Positions 19,192 through 27,919 of a stretch of DNA of 64,000 nt are shown one piece after another. The notes beneath the pieces were generated by a model. It was not told where the DNA came from and ran no database searches. It saw nothing but the letters and a program-made list of their open reading frames with translations. The position numbers and the translations under genes were made by a program. Origin of the DNA: Micromonospora sp. RP3T (GTDB lineage Bacteria > Actinomycetota > Actinomycetes > Mycobacteriales > Micromonosporaceae). The stretch lies in assembly GCF_003027925.1 (NCBI RefSeq), contig NZ_PYPS01000008.1:62001-126000 (forward strand), given 5' to 3'. Numbering within the stretch: position 1 is the first letter of the stretch; every line of letters begins with the position of its first letter.

Positions 19192-20360
19192 CACGCCACC
19201 GCGCCCGTGCCGCGGGACGCCGCGACGATCTGCAACATCATCTCCGAGGTGCCGGCCGAGATGCTCACCCCGGGCGCCTCCCGGCGGATCCACTCGGCGA
19301 AGCCGCCGTCGGTGGCGCCCGCCGACCGGGGCACGGCCACGTCCGCCCCGGCCAGGTCGGCGGCCAGGTCGGCGATGCGTTCGGCCAGTTCGCTGGCGAC
19401 GTACTTGGCCATGGCCGAGTAGGCCGGGTCGAGGGCGCCGTGGTGGAGGTCGCTCAGGCAGCGCCAGCTCATCAACCGGGCCGCCTCCACCTCCGCGTCG
19501 AGGGCGGCGACGGTGTCGGCGACCGCCGGGTCGGCCAGCGCGCCGGTGGCGCGGGCGTGCGCGACCACCACGTCGAGCCAGTGACGGATCTTGGCGGACT
19601 GCTCCAGGCCGGTGCGTTCGATGGCCAGCACGGAGGTGAGCAGCGCCCAGCCGTGCCCGACCTGCCCGACCACGTCGGCGGCGTCGACGCGCACGTCGCG
19701 CAGCCGCACCTCGGCGAACTGCTCGTCGGCGGTGGTCGCGACGGGGTCGACCAGCACGCCCGGGGCCGACATCGACACCAGGAACAGCGTGATGCCGTCA
19801 GCGCCGGTCGGCTCCACCCCGGGCGTGGGCACGCGGGCCGAACACAGCGCCACGTCGCAGCGGTCGGTCCACAGGCTCCACAGCTTGGTGCCGGTCAGCA
19901 GGAAACCGCCGTCGGGCTGCGGCACCGCCGTGGTGCGCAGGGCGGCCAGGTCGGAGCCCGCCTCCGGCTCGCTGTGCAGGGTGCAGGCGAAGGAGCGGCC
20001 GGCCGCCATCGCCGGCAGGTGGCGCTCGCGCTGCTCCGGCGTGCCGGCGAGCAGCAGGAAGTAGCCGACGAAGTCCACCGTGACCACGTGCAGGGTGTCG
20101 TGCACGCCGTGCCAGTGCAACTCCTCGGTGACCGCCGCCGCGTCGAGGACGGTCCGGTCGACGCCGCCGAGGTGCTCCGGCCAGTTGGCGGCGAGCCACC
20201 CTCGCTCGCCCAGGTCCTGGTAGAGCTCCCAGGCCAGCGCGTCACCGCCGTCGGCGAACCGGCCGGTGCTGCCGATGATCTTCGCCGACCGTTCCGAGCG
20301 CAGCAGCCGGCACACCTCGTCGCGGAAGTTCCGCTGGGCCGCGTCTATTCGGAATTCCAT
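19191..20360 (-). CDS. Acyl-CoA dehydrogenase
   Basis: A 389-residue FAD enzyme with the full fold: N-terminal helical domain, FAD/substrate segment CTLHSEPEAGSDLAALRTTA with GTKLWS, and the C-terminal signature ISAGTSEMMLQIVA. ATG 20360 follows GAGGAG; ATG 20375 is an alternative in-frame start five codons upstream. It is the first gene of the long leftward operon and divergent from the C-A-T synthetase. In NRPS clusters such enzymes desaturate a carrier- or CoA-bound acyl group. The substrate here is unknown; a branched acyl starter or a dehydroamino acid are the options. Confidence 0.87.
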   Translation of the reverse strand: MEFRIDAAQRNFRDEVCRLLRSERSAKIIGSTGRFADGGDALAWELYQDLGERGWLAANWPEHLGGVDRTVLDAAAVTEELHWHGVHDTLHVVTVDFVGYFLLLAGTPEQRERHLPAMAAGRSFACTLHSEPEAGSDLAALRTTAVPQPDGGFLLTGTKLWSLWTDRCDVALCSARVPTPGVEPTGADGITLFLVSMSAPGVLVDPVATTADEQFAEVRLRDVRVDAADVVGQVGHGWALLTSVLAIERTGLEQSAKIRHWLDVVVAHARATGALADPAVADTVAALDAEVEAARLMSWRCLSDLHHGALDPAYSAMAKYVASELAERIADLAADLAGADVAVPRSAGATDGGFAEWIRREAPGVSISAGTSEMMLQIVAASRGTGAVA

Positions 20361-20484
20361 GGACTCCTCGCTCATCGAATGCTTCGCCCGCTGATTCGCG
20401 TTGGGCTTGACAACATGGCGACGAAAATGACTATCTAGGTTCGTGAGAAGTGGTGTCAACCCCTCGCACCAATCTGGAGACAAT
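20361..20484. promoter_or_regulatory. Divergent promoter region of the two main NRPS operons
   Basis: A 124-base gap of lower GC than its surroundings (for example ATGGCGACGAAAATGACTA) between the leftward LysW/dehydrogenase operon and the rightward NRPS operon. It must hold both start points, but I cannot assign -10/-35 boxes with confidence. Confidence 0.5.
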
Positions 20485-23400
20485 GTGGCTGAGGACGGCA
20501 GGAACACAATTGATCCGCGTCCGCGGATGCCGGTCGCGCGAGCTGAACTGCGGGAACGCATCGACTCGCTGCGGGCGGCCGCCGGGCATCCGAAAACATT
20601 GACGACAGCGGCCGGGTCGGCAGATCCTGGCGAATTCTCGCCAGTTCCGCCCCGGCCCGCCGGGGTGCTGCCGCTGTCGTTCGCCCAGGAGCGCATGTGG
20701 GTGATGGACCGCATGCGTCCGGGCACCGCGGCCTACACCATCCCGGTCGCCGTGCGGCTGCGCGGCCCGGTCGACGTGGCCCGGCTCGACCGGGCGCTGA
20801 GCCTGGTGATTTCCCGCCACGAGCCGCTGCGCACCCTGGTCGATGCCGACGCCGACGGTCCGCGGGCGCGTCTGGCCGCCGCCGTCGACGGCCGGCTGTC
20901 CCGCCACCAGGCCGCCGACGCCGCGTCGGCCGCCGATCTGGCGGTGACCCTCGCGCACCGCCCGTTCGCGCTGGACCGGGAGATCCCGGTGCGGGCCCAC
21001 CTGATCGGCTACGGCCCGGACGAGCACCTGTTCGTACTGCTGGTGCACCACATCGCGGCCGACGGCTGGTCCTGCGGCCTGCTCCTGGACGAACTCGCCA
21101 CCGCCTACCGGGACCAACTCGACGGCCGGCCGTCCACGCTCGCGCCACTGCCCTGCCGCTACGGCGACTACGCCGCCTGGCAGCGGGCGCGCCTGCCCGA
21201 GGGCAGCGACGACCCGCACCTGGGCCACTGGTTGCGCGAGCTGGCCGGCGAGCTGCCGCGCGTCGAGTTCCCCACCGACCGGCCCCGGCCGCCGGTGCCG
21301 GGCGGACGGGGCGCGGTGGTGCAGCACCCGGTGCCGGTGGCGACCGCGGCCCGGCTGCGGAGCCTGGCGGCCGGGGAGGGGGCGACCATGTTCATGGTCG
21401 TGCTCGCCGGCCTGCACGCGGTGCTGCACCGGCACACCGGTCACACCGACATTCTCACCGGCGCGCCGTCGGCCATTCGCGGCCGGGCCGAGTTGGAACC
21501 ACTGGTCGGTCTTTTCCTCAATACCGTCGTCTACCGCTCCGATTGTTCGGGAAACCCGACCTATAAAGAACTGCTGCACGCCTTGCGGGACAAGGCGCTG
21601 GCGGCGCAGGATCATCTCGACGTCCCTTTCGAACGGGTCGTCGAGAGTCTGCGACTGCCGCGTGACACGAGCCGAAATCCGGTTTTCTCCGTGAGTTTGA
21701 CATTTCAGAACGCCCCCGCCGTCGCCCCCGCGTTCCCCGGCCTGGACGCCGTTGCCGTCGACCTGGACGTCAAGACGTCGCGGTTCGACCTGAGCGTGCT
21801 CGCCGCCGACGACGAGAACGGCCTGCGACTCGCCTCGGACTACGACACCGACCTGTTCGACGAGGCGACGGTGCGTCGGGTCCTCGACCACCTCACCCGG
21901 CTGCTCGACCACGCCGCCGAGGCGCCCCACACCCGCCTGTCGGAGCTGCGGATGATCGGCCCCGCCGAACACGCGCTGCTCACCGCCGGCTCACCGTGGC
22001 CGGCCGGGGACCGCCCCGAGGTCGGTCTCGCCGACCTGGTCGCCGAGACCACCGCCCGGCAACCCGATGCGGTGGCCCTGCGCTGGCGCGGCGGCTCGCA
22101 CACCTACCGCGACCTCGGCGAGCGCGCCGACACGGTGGCCCGCCGCCTGCGAGCCCTCGGCGTCGCACCCGAGGACGTCGTCGCGATCGGCGTGCCCCGC
22201 GGCCCCGACCAGGTGGCGTTGGTGCTGGGCATCCTGCGGGCCGGCGCCGCCTACCTGCCGCTGGACCCGGCCTACCCGGCCGACCGGCTCGCGTTCATGG
22301 TCGCCGACTCCGGCACCCGGCTGGTGATCGGCGCGCCCGCCCCGGTGCCGCCGGGCGTACGGGTGCTGAGCCCGCAGGAGCTGCTCGCCCCGACGCCGGC
22401 GGAAACCGGTGCCGGTGACCTGCCCGTCGTACACCCCGACAACCCGGCCTACCTGCTCTACACCTCGGGCTCCACCGGCACCCCCAAGGGGGTGCTGGTC
22501 TCGCACCGCAGCGCGACCGCGTTCGTCACCACCTGCGCCCGGTGCTTCGCGTTCCGGCCCGACGACGTGCTCGTGCAGTTCTCCTCGCTGAACTTCGACG
22601 TCTCCGTGTTCGACATCTTCACCACCCTCACCGCCGGCGCCGCGCTGTGCCTCGCCGACCAGGACACCCTGCTCGATCCGGGCGCGCTGACCGCGCTCAT
22701 GCGCGCCGAGCGGGTCACCGTCGCCGACCTGCCGCCGGCCATGCTGTCGGTGATGGACGCCGACGCGCTGCCGTCCCTGCGGCTGCTGTTCGTCGGCGGG
22801 GAGGCGTACCCGGGGTCCCTGGTGGAGCGGTGGCTCACCGGCGGCCGGCGCTTCGTCAACGGGTACGGCCCGACGGAGGCCACCTGCGCGAGCCTGATGC
22901 ACGACTGCACCGGCCCGCAGCCGGTGTCCCCGCCGATCGGGCGGCCGATGCCCGACCAGCGCGCCTACGTGCTCGACCCGCACGGCGCGCTCACCCCGGT
23001 CGGCGGAATCGGCGAGCTGTACCTCGGCGGGCTCGGTCTGGCCCGAGGCTACCTGCGCCGGCCCGGCCTCACCGCCGACCGGTTCGTGCCCGACCACGTC
23101 GGCGACCGGCCCGGAGCGCGGCTCTACCGCACCGGCGACCTGGTGCGGGTGCGCGCGGACGGCGAACTGGTGTTCGTGGGTCGGGTCGACGCCCAGATCC
23201 AGCTTCGGGGCCTGCGGATCGAGCCGGGGGAGATCGAGGCGGCGCTGCGTCGTGACCCCCGGGTCCGCGCCGCGACCGTCACCACCCGGGGCGAGGGGGA
23301 CGCCCGCCGGCTCGTCGGCTACCTGGTGCCGGCCGACGGCGTCACCGTCGACCCGGCGGAGGTCCGCGCCGCCCTGGCCCGGTTCCTGCCGCGGACCATG

Positions 23401-23871
23401 GTGCCGGCGCAGCTCGTGGTGCTCGACGCGCTGCCGCTGTCGCCCAGCGGCAAGGTCGACCACGCCGCGCTGCCCGCTCCGCCGGAGCCCGGCGACGAGC
23501 GCGGCGACCCGGCTGCGACGGGCCCGGCGGGGGAGATCTTCGCCGAGGTGCTGGGCCTCGGCGCGGTCGCCCCGACGGACGACTTCTTCGCCCTCGGCGG
23601 CAACTCCCTCCAGGCCACCCAGCTGATCTCCCGACTGCGCAGCCGCCTCGGCATCGACATCCCGTTGCAGGCGCTGTTCGAGAACCCCACCCCGGCGGGC
23701 CTGGCCGAGATCGTCGCCCGGGCTGCCGCGCGACGGCAGGCCGCCGACGCCGTACGGCGGGAGGAGGCCGCCACCCGCGGCGAGGAGGGTGACCTGCTCG
23801 ACCGGATCGCCGACCTGCCCGACGACGAGGTCGACGCCCTGCTGACCCGGATGCTGGAGGAGAAAGGATGA
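20485..23871 (+). CDS. NRPS, C-A-T
   Basis: An 1128-residue elongation module. Condensation domain at about 50-480 with intact HHIAADG near 188. Adenylation domain at about 500-1000: YTSGSTGTPKG near 658, NFDVSVFDIF, NGYGPTEAT, A10 PSGKVDH. Carrier: FFALGGNSLQA near 1033. The C-terminal ~60 residues (rich in Arg/Ala, then Glu/Asp) look like a docking tail. The pocket read by eye is D-V-F-D-F-G-G-C-A-K, with no match I know. GTG 20485 has GGAG at correct spacing and is preferred over GTG 20443. It overlaps the next synthetase by four bases. Confidence 0.92.
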   Translation: MAEDGRNTIDPRPRMPVARAELRERIDSLRAAAGHPKTLTTAAGSADPGEFSPVPPRPAGVLPLSFAQERMWVMDRMRPGTAAYTIPVAVRLRGPVDVARLDRALSLVISRHEPLRTLVDADADGPRARLAAAVDGRLSRHQAADAASAADLAVTLAHRPFALDREIPVRAHLIGYGPDEHLFVLLVHHIAADGWSCGLLLDELATAYRDQLDGRPSTLAPLPCRYGDYAAWQRARLPEGSDDPHLGHWLRELAGELPRVEFPTDRPRPPVPGGRGAVVQHPVPVATAARLRSLAAGEGATMFMVVLAGLHAVLHRHTGHTDILTGAPSAIRGRAELEPLVGLFLNTVVYRSDCSGNPTYKELLHALRDKALAAQDHLDVPFERVVESLRLPRDTSRNPVFSVSLTFQNAPAVAPAFPGLDAVAVDLDVKTSRFDLSVLAADDENGLRLASDYDTDLFDEATVRRVLDHLTRLLDHAAEAPHTRLSELRMIGPAEHALLTAGSPWPAGDRPEVGLADLVAETTARQPDAVALRWRGGSHTYRDLGERADTVARRLRALGVAPEDVVAIGVPRGPDQVALVLGILRAGAAYLPLDPAYPADRLAFMVADSGTRLVIGAPAPVPPGVRVLSPQELLAPTPAETGAGDLPVVHPDNPAYLLYTSGSTGTPKGVLVSHRSATAFVTTCARCFAFRPDDVLVQFSSLNFDVSVFDIFTTLTAGAALCLADQDTLLDPGALTALMRAERVTVADLPPAMLSVMDADALPSLRLLFVGGEAYPGSLVERWLTGGRRFVNGYGPTEATCASLMHDCTGPQPVSPPIGRPMPDQRAYVLDPHGALTPVGGIGELYLGGLGLARGYLRRPGLTADRFVPDHVGDRPGARLYRTGDLVRVRADGELVFVGRVDAQIQLRGLRIEPGEIEAALRRDPRVRAATVTTRGEGDARRLVGYLVPADGVTVDPAEVRAALARFLPRTMVPAQLVVLDALPLSPSGKVDHAALPAPPEPGDERGDPAATGPAGEIFAEVLGLGAVAPTDDFFALGGNSLQATQLISRLRSRLGIDIPLQALFENPTPAGLAEIVARAAARRQAADAVRREEAATRGEEGDLLDRIADLPDDEVDALLTRMLEEKG

Positions 23872-26800
23872 CCACGGTCCCGAACCCCACCCTGTCGGCC
23901 GAGGACAAGCGGGCGCTGCTGGTGCGCCTGCTGCGCGAACGCGCCGGCCGCGCCGCCCACCCGCCCGCCACGCCGACCCAACGGACGCTCTGGCTGGCCG
24001 ACCAGCTCGTGCCCGGGTCCCCGGTCTTCAACATCTACTTCGCCCTGCGGTTGGAGGGCCCGCTGGACCTGGCCGCCCTGCGCGCGGCGGTCACCGAGGT
24101 GGTCGGCCGCCACGACGCCCTGCGCACCACGTTCGCCATGCTCGGCGACGAACTGGTGCAACGGGTCGCGCCGCCGGCCGAGGTCCCCATGCCGCTGACC
24201 GACCTGTCCGGCGCGGGCGACGCCGAGGCGCGCGAGGCGGCCCTGGCCCGCGCGATGCGCGCCGAGAGCGACGTGCCCGCCGACCTCAACCACGGGCCGA
24301 TCTTCCGGGCCAGCGTGCTGCGGCTGGCCGAGCAGGTGCACGTGTTCCAGGTGACCGTGCACCACACGGTGTTCGACGCGTGGTCCCGGGCGGTCTTCTT
24401 CCGGGAACTCGTCGCCGCGTACGCCGCGCACCGGGCCGGCGTACCCTCCGACCTGCCCCCGGACCCACCGCAGTACGCGGCGGTCACCGCGGTCGACGAC
24501 GACGCGGAGCCGCGGGCCCGGCTGCACGACCAGATCGAGTACTGGCGTGCGCAGCTCGCCGGGCTCGCCGACCCGGACGTGCCCAGCTCGCGACGCCGGT
24601 CCGCGGAGCCGTCCTGGCGCGGCTCCCGGTACGTGTTCGCGCTGCCGACGCGGCTGGCCGAGCGGATGACGGAGATCGCCCGCGCGCAGCGGGCCACCCC
24701 GTTCATCGCGTTCCTGACGGTCTACTTCGCGTTCCTGCACCGCTACACCGGCGCCACCGACCTGGCGGTGCTCACCCCGGTCGCCGGGCGCACCACCACC
24801 GAGTCGGAGGACACGGTGGGCCTGTTCGCGCACACGCTGGTCGTCCGGGCCGACGTCGACGGTGGCCAGCGCTTCGTCGACCTGCTCGCCCAGGTCCGCG
24901 CCACCGCCCTGGCCGCCTACTCGCACCAGGACGTCCCCTACGAGCGGGTGGTGGAGGAACTGCGCCCGCCCCGCTCACCCGGCCGGCAACCGTTCACCCA
25001 GTTCATGTTCAGCATGCACAACACCCCGGAGCCCGACATCGACTTCGCCGGACTGCGCGCCCGGTGGCTCGACATCGACGTGGGCACCACCAAGCTGGAC
25101 CTGCAACTGTCCATCGGCACCGACGCCGACGACCGGCCGGCCGCCGTCTGGGCCTACCGGGACGAGCTGCTCGACACCGACGACATCGTCCGGTTCACCC
25201 GGCACCTGCTGACGCTGCTCGACGCCGTGGTCGCCGACCCGACGACCCGCATCGGTGACCTGCCGCTGCTGGACCCGGCGGAGGCCGCCGAGACGCTCGC
25301 CCGGGGCCGGGGCCCGCACCTCGCCGTGCCGGCGGAGCCGGTGCCGGCCCGGATCGCGGCCCAGCACGCGGCGCGCCGCGACGAGCTGGCCGTGGTCGAC
25401 GACCGGCGCCGGCTCGACCACGCCGCGCTGGACCGGGCGGTCCGCCGGGTGGGCCACGCGCTGCGCCGGCGGGGCGTCGGTCGAGGTGACCTGGTGGCGG
25501 TGCGGATGCGCCGGGGGGCGCCGGTGGTGGCGGTGCTGCTGGCCGTCGGGCGCGTCGGCGCCGCACCGATCCCGCTGGAGGCGGACCTGCCCGCGGAGCG
25601 GGTGCGGCTCATCCTGGCCGACGCCGGCGCCGCGCTGCTGGTCACCGATCCGGACAGCGCGCTGCCCGGCGTCGAGGCGCTGGTGCTGCCGGACCCGGCG
25701 GTGCTGGACGGCCCCGACCCGGGGCCGTTGCCGGTGGTCCCGCTCACCGACCACGACCGGGCCTACGTCATCTACACCTCCGGGTCGACCGGTACGCCCA
25801 AGGGCGTGGCCGTCGGGCACGGCGCGCTGCGCCACCACGTCGCCGCCACGGCGGACCTGTGGGGTTTCGCCCCCGGCCACCGGTACGCCGCGGTGCAGCC
25901 GTTCTCCGTCGACTCCTCGGTCACCTTCCTGTACGGCGGGTTGGCGACCGGCGGCACGCTCCTGGTGCTGGACAAGGACACCGCGCTGGACGGCCCCGAA
26001 CTCGCCTCGCGGTTCGCCGCCGACCGGCCCGAGCAGTTCAAGCTCGCCCCCTCCCACCTGGCGGCGCTGACCAGCGGCGACACGTCGGCCGCGCCGGTGC
26101 CGGCCCGGGTGCTGATCCTCGGCGGCGAGGCGTTCTCGCCGCAGTGGGCGCGCGCACTGGCCGCGGCGCACCGGGACGTGGCCGTGTACAACAACTACGG
26201 CCCCACCGAGACGACGGTCGGGGTGCTGGTGCACCGGGTCGACCCGGACGACCCGCTGACGCACCGCTCGGTCGTGCCGCTGTCCACCGTGCTCGCCAAC
26301 TGCGTCGTGCACGTCCTGGACGACGCGCTGCGACCGGTGCCGCCGCTGGCCCCGGGGCAGATCTACATCGGTGGCCCGCAGGTCTCGCTGGGTTACGTGC
26401 GGGCGCCGGCGGCGACCGCGGACCGTTTCCTGCCCGACCCGTACGGCCCGCCGGGCGCCCGCCTCTACCGCACCGGGGACCGCGCCCGCCGGATGCCCGA
26501 CGGCAGCGTCGACTTCCTCGGCCGGGTCGACCACCAGGTGCGGATCCGGGGCAACCGGGTGGAGCTGCACGAGGTCGCGGCCGTGCTCGGCGACCACCCG
26601 GCGGTGCGTGAGGCGGTCGTGCACGCGACCGGGGCGGGCGGGGACACGACGCTCACCGGTTACGTGGTGCTCGCCGAGCCGGTCGGCCGCGCCGATCTGA
26701 TCGCGCACACCGCCGCCCGGCTGCCCACGCACATGGTGCCCGCCGCCGTCGTGGTGCTGGACGCGTTGCCGCGCACCGCTCAGGGCAAGCTCGACCGGCG

Positions 26801-27917
26801 TCGCCTGCCCACCCCCGCCGGCGACGACGTGACCGTCGCGGTGTTCGAGGAGCCGGCCGGGGAGACCGAACGTGCCCTCGCCGGCATCTGGCGCGACCTG
26901 CTGGGCCGGGACCGGGTCGGCCGCCGGGACGACTTCTTCGCTCTCGGCGGCCACTCCCTGCTCGCCACCCGCCTGGTCAACCGGATCGGCGACACCCTCG
27001 GACTGCGGGTGTCGCTGCGGGACGTGTTCACCCACTCGACCCTCGCCGGGCTGGCCGGCATGGTCGACTCGACGGCCGCCGCCGGGCGGGCGCGTACCGC
27101 CGCCCGGTCGATCATCACGTTCGGCCGTGCCGGCGTCGCGGACCTGGTGCTGCTGCCGGCCGTCGCGGGCACCGCCGGTTGCTACACCGACCTGGCCCGG
27201 GTGATGCGGGCCCGCGGCGACACGCGCCTGGCCGCGCTCGTCGCACCCGGGATCGACGACGACGGCCCGCCGATGCGCAGTGTCGGCCGGCTCGCCCGGC
27301 ACTACCTGGACGTGCTGGGCGCCGCCGGGCACACCGGCCCGCTGCTGTTGGCCGGCTGGTCGATGGGGGGCCTGGTGGCGCACGAGATGGCCGCCGTCGC
27401 CCGGCAGGGGGACCCACGGGTACGCGGCATCGTGCTGATCGACTCCGGGGTGCGCCCGGCCCGGTCGGCCGGCCCGGCCCCCGGCGAGATCAGCGCCATG
27501 TTCGCCGGCGACGTGGTGGCCTCCCTGGGACTGGACGTGCCGACGCCCACCGTCGAGGAGTTCGCCCGGCTCGACCCGGCCGAGCACGACGCCGTCCTGC
27601 ACCGGTTCCTGCTCGACGCCGGCGCGCTGCCGGCCGGGTTCGAGCTGGCCGACCTGGCCCGCCGCCGAGCGGTGTTCGCCGACCACGTCACCGCCATCGT
27701 CACCTACATCCCGTCCCGGCACCGGCGGCCGACGCTGCTGGTGCAGGCGGACCACTCCGGCGACAAGGCGCCCGGCTGGACGCCGTACCTGCCGCCGGAC
27801 CACGAGCGGGTGGTGCTTCCCGGGACGCACTACTCGCTGCTCCGTCCGCCCACGGTCGACCGACTGGCCGACCTGCTGCACGCCCGCCTCGTCGGGCGCG
27901 ACGACCCCGAGGAGTGA
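23868..27917 (+). CDS. NRPS terminal module, C-A-T-TE (Asp/Asn-like code)
   Basis: A 1349-residue synthetase. The condensation domain at about 25-460 has HHTVFDA near 164, an Ala where the last Gly of HHxxxDG normally is. Adenylation: YTSGSTGTPKG near 635, A10 AQGKLDR near 970. Carrier: FFALGGHSLLA near 1023. The C-terminal thioesterase at about 1095-1345 has GWSMGG (nucleophile Ser about 1165), an Asp in VLIDSG and a His in GTHYSLL. It is the only thioesterase in the cluster, so it releases the peptide. The pocket read by eye is D-S-T-K-I-G-N-V-G-K, close to the Asn/Asp codes (DLTKLGEVGK, DLTKVGHIGK) including the carboxylate/amide-binding Lys. With a glutamate mutase nearby, 3-methylaspartate is a plausible substrate. 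Confidence 0.92.
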   Translation: MTTVPNPTLSAEDKRALLVRLLRERAGRAAHPPATPTQRTLWLADQLVPGSPVFNIYFALRLEGPLDLAALRAAVTEVVGRHDALRTTFAMLGDELVQRVAPPAEVPMPLTDLSGAGDAEAREAALARAMRAESDVPADLNHGPIFRASVLRLAEQVHVFQVTVHHTVFDAWSRAVFFRELVAAYAAHRAGVPSDLPPDPPQYAAVTAVDDDAEPRARLHDQIEYWRAQLAGLADPDVPSSRRRSAEPSWRGSRYVFALPTRLAERMTEIARAQRATPFIAFLTVYFAFLHRYTGATDLAVLTPVAGRTTTESEDTVGLFAHTLVVRADVDGGQRFVDLLAQVRATALAAYSHQDVPYERVVEELRPPRSPGRQPFTQFMFSMHNTPEPDIDFAGLRARWLDIDVGTTKLDLQLSIGTDADDRPAAVWAYRDELLDTDDIVRFTRHLLTLLDAVVADPTTRIGDLPLLDPAEAAETLARGRGPHLAVPAEPVPARIAAQHAARRDELAVVDDRRRLDHAALDRAVRRVGHALRRRGVGRGDLVAVRMRRGAPVVAVLLAVGRVGAAPIPLEADLPAERVRLILADAGAALLVTDPDSALPGVEALVLPDPAVLDGPDPGPLPVVPLTDHDRAYVIYTSGSTGTPKGVAVGHGALRHHVAATADLWGFAPGHRYAAVQPFSVDSSVTFLYGGLATGGTLLVLDKDTALDGPELASRFAADRPEQFKLAPSHLAALTSGDTSAAPVPARVLILGGEAFSPQWARALAAAHRDVAVYNNYGPTETTVGVLVHRVDPDDPLTHRSVVPLSTVLANCVVHVLDDALRPVPPLAPGQIYIGGPQVSLGYVRAPAATADRFLPDPYGPPGARLYRTGDRARRMPDGSVDFLGRVDHQVRIRGNRVELHEVAAVLGDHPAVREAVVHATGAGGDTTLTGYVVLAEPVGRADLIAHTAARLPTHMVPAAVVVLDALPRTAQGKLDRRRLPTPAGDDVTVAVFEEPAGETERALAGIWRDLLGRDRVGRRDDFFALGGHSLLATRLVNRIGDTLGLRVSLRDVFTHSTLAGLAGMVDSTAAAGRARTAARSIITFGRAGVADLVLLPAVAGTAGCYTDLARVMRARGDTRLAALVAPGIDDDGPPMRSVGRLARHYLDVLGAAGHTGPLLLAGWSMGGLVAHEMAAVARQGDPRVRGIVLIDSGVRPARSAGPAPGEISAMFAGDVVASLGLDVPTPTVEEFARLDPAEHDAVLHRFLLDAGALPAGFELADLARRRAVFADHVTAIVTYIPSRHRRPTLLVQADHSGDKAPGWTPYLPPDHERVVLPGTHYSLLRPPTVDRLADLLHARLVGRDDPEE

Positions 27918-27919
27918 CC

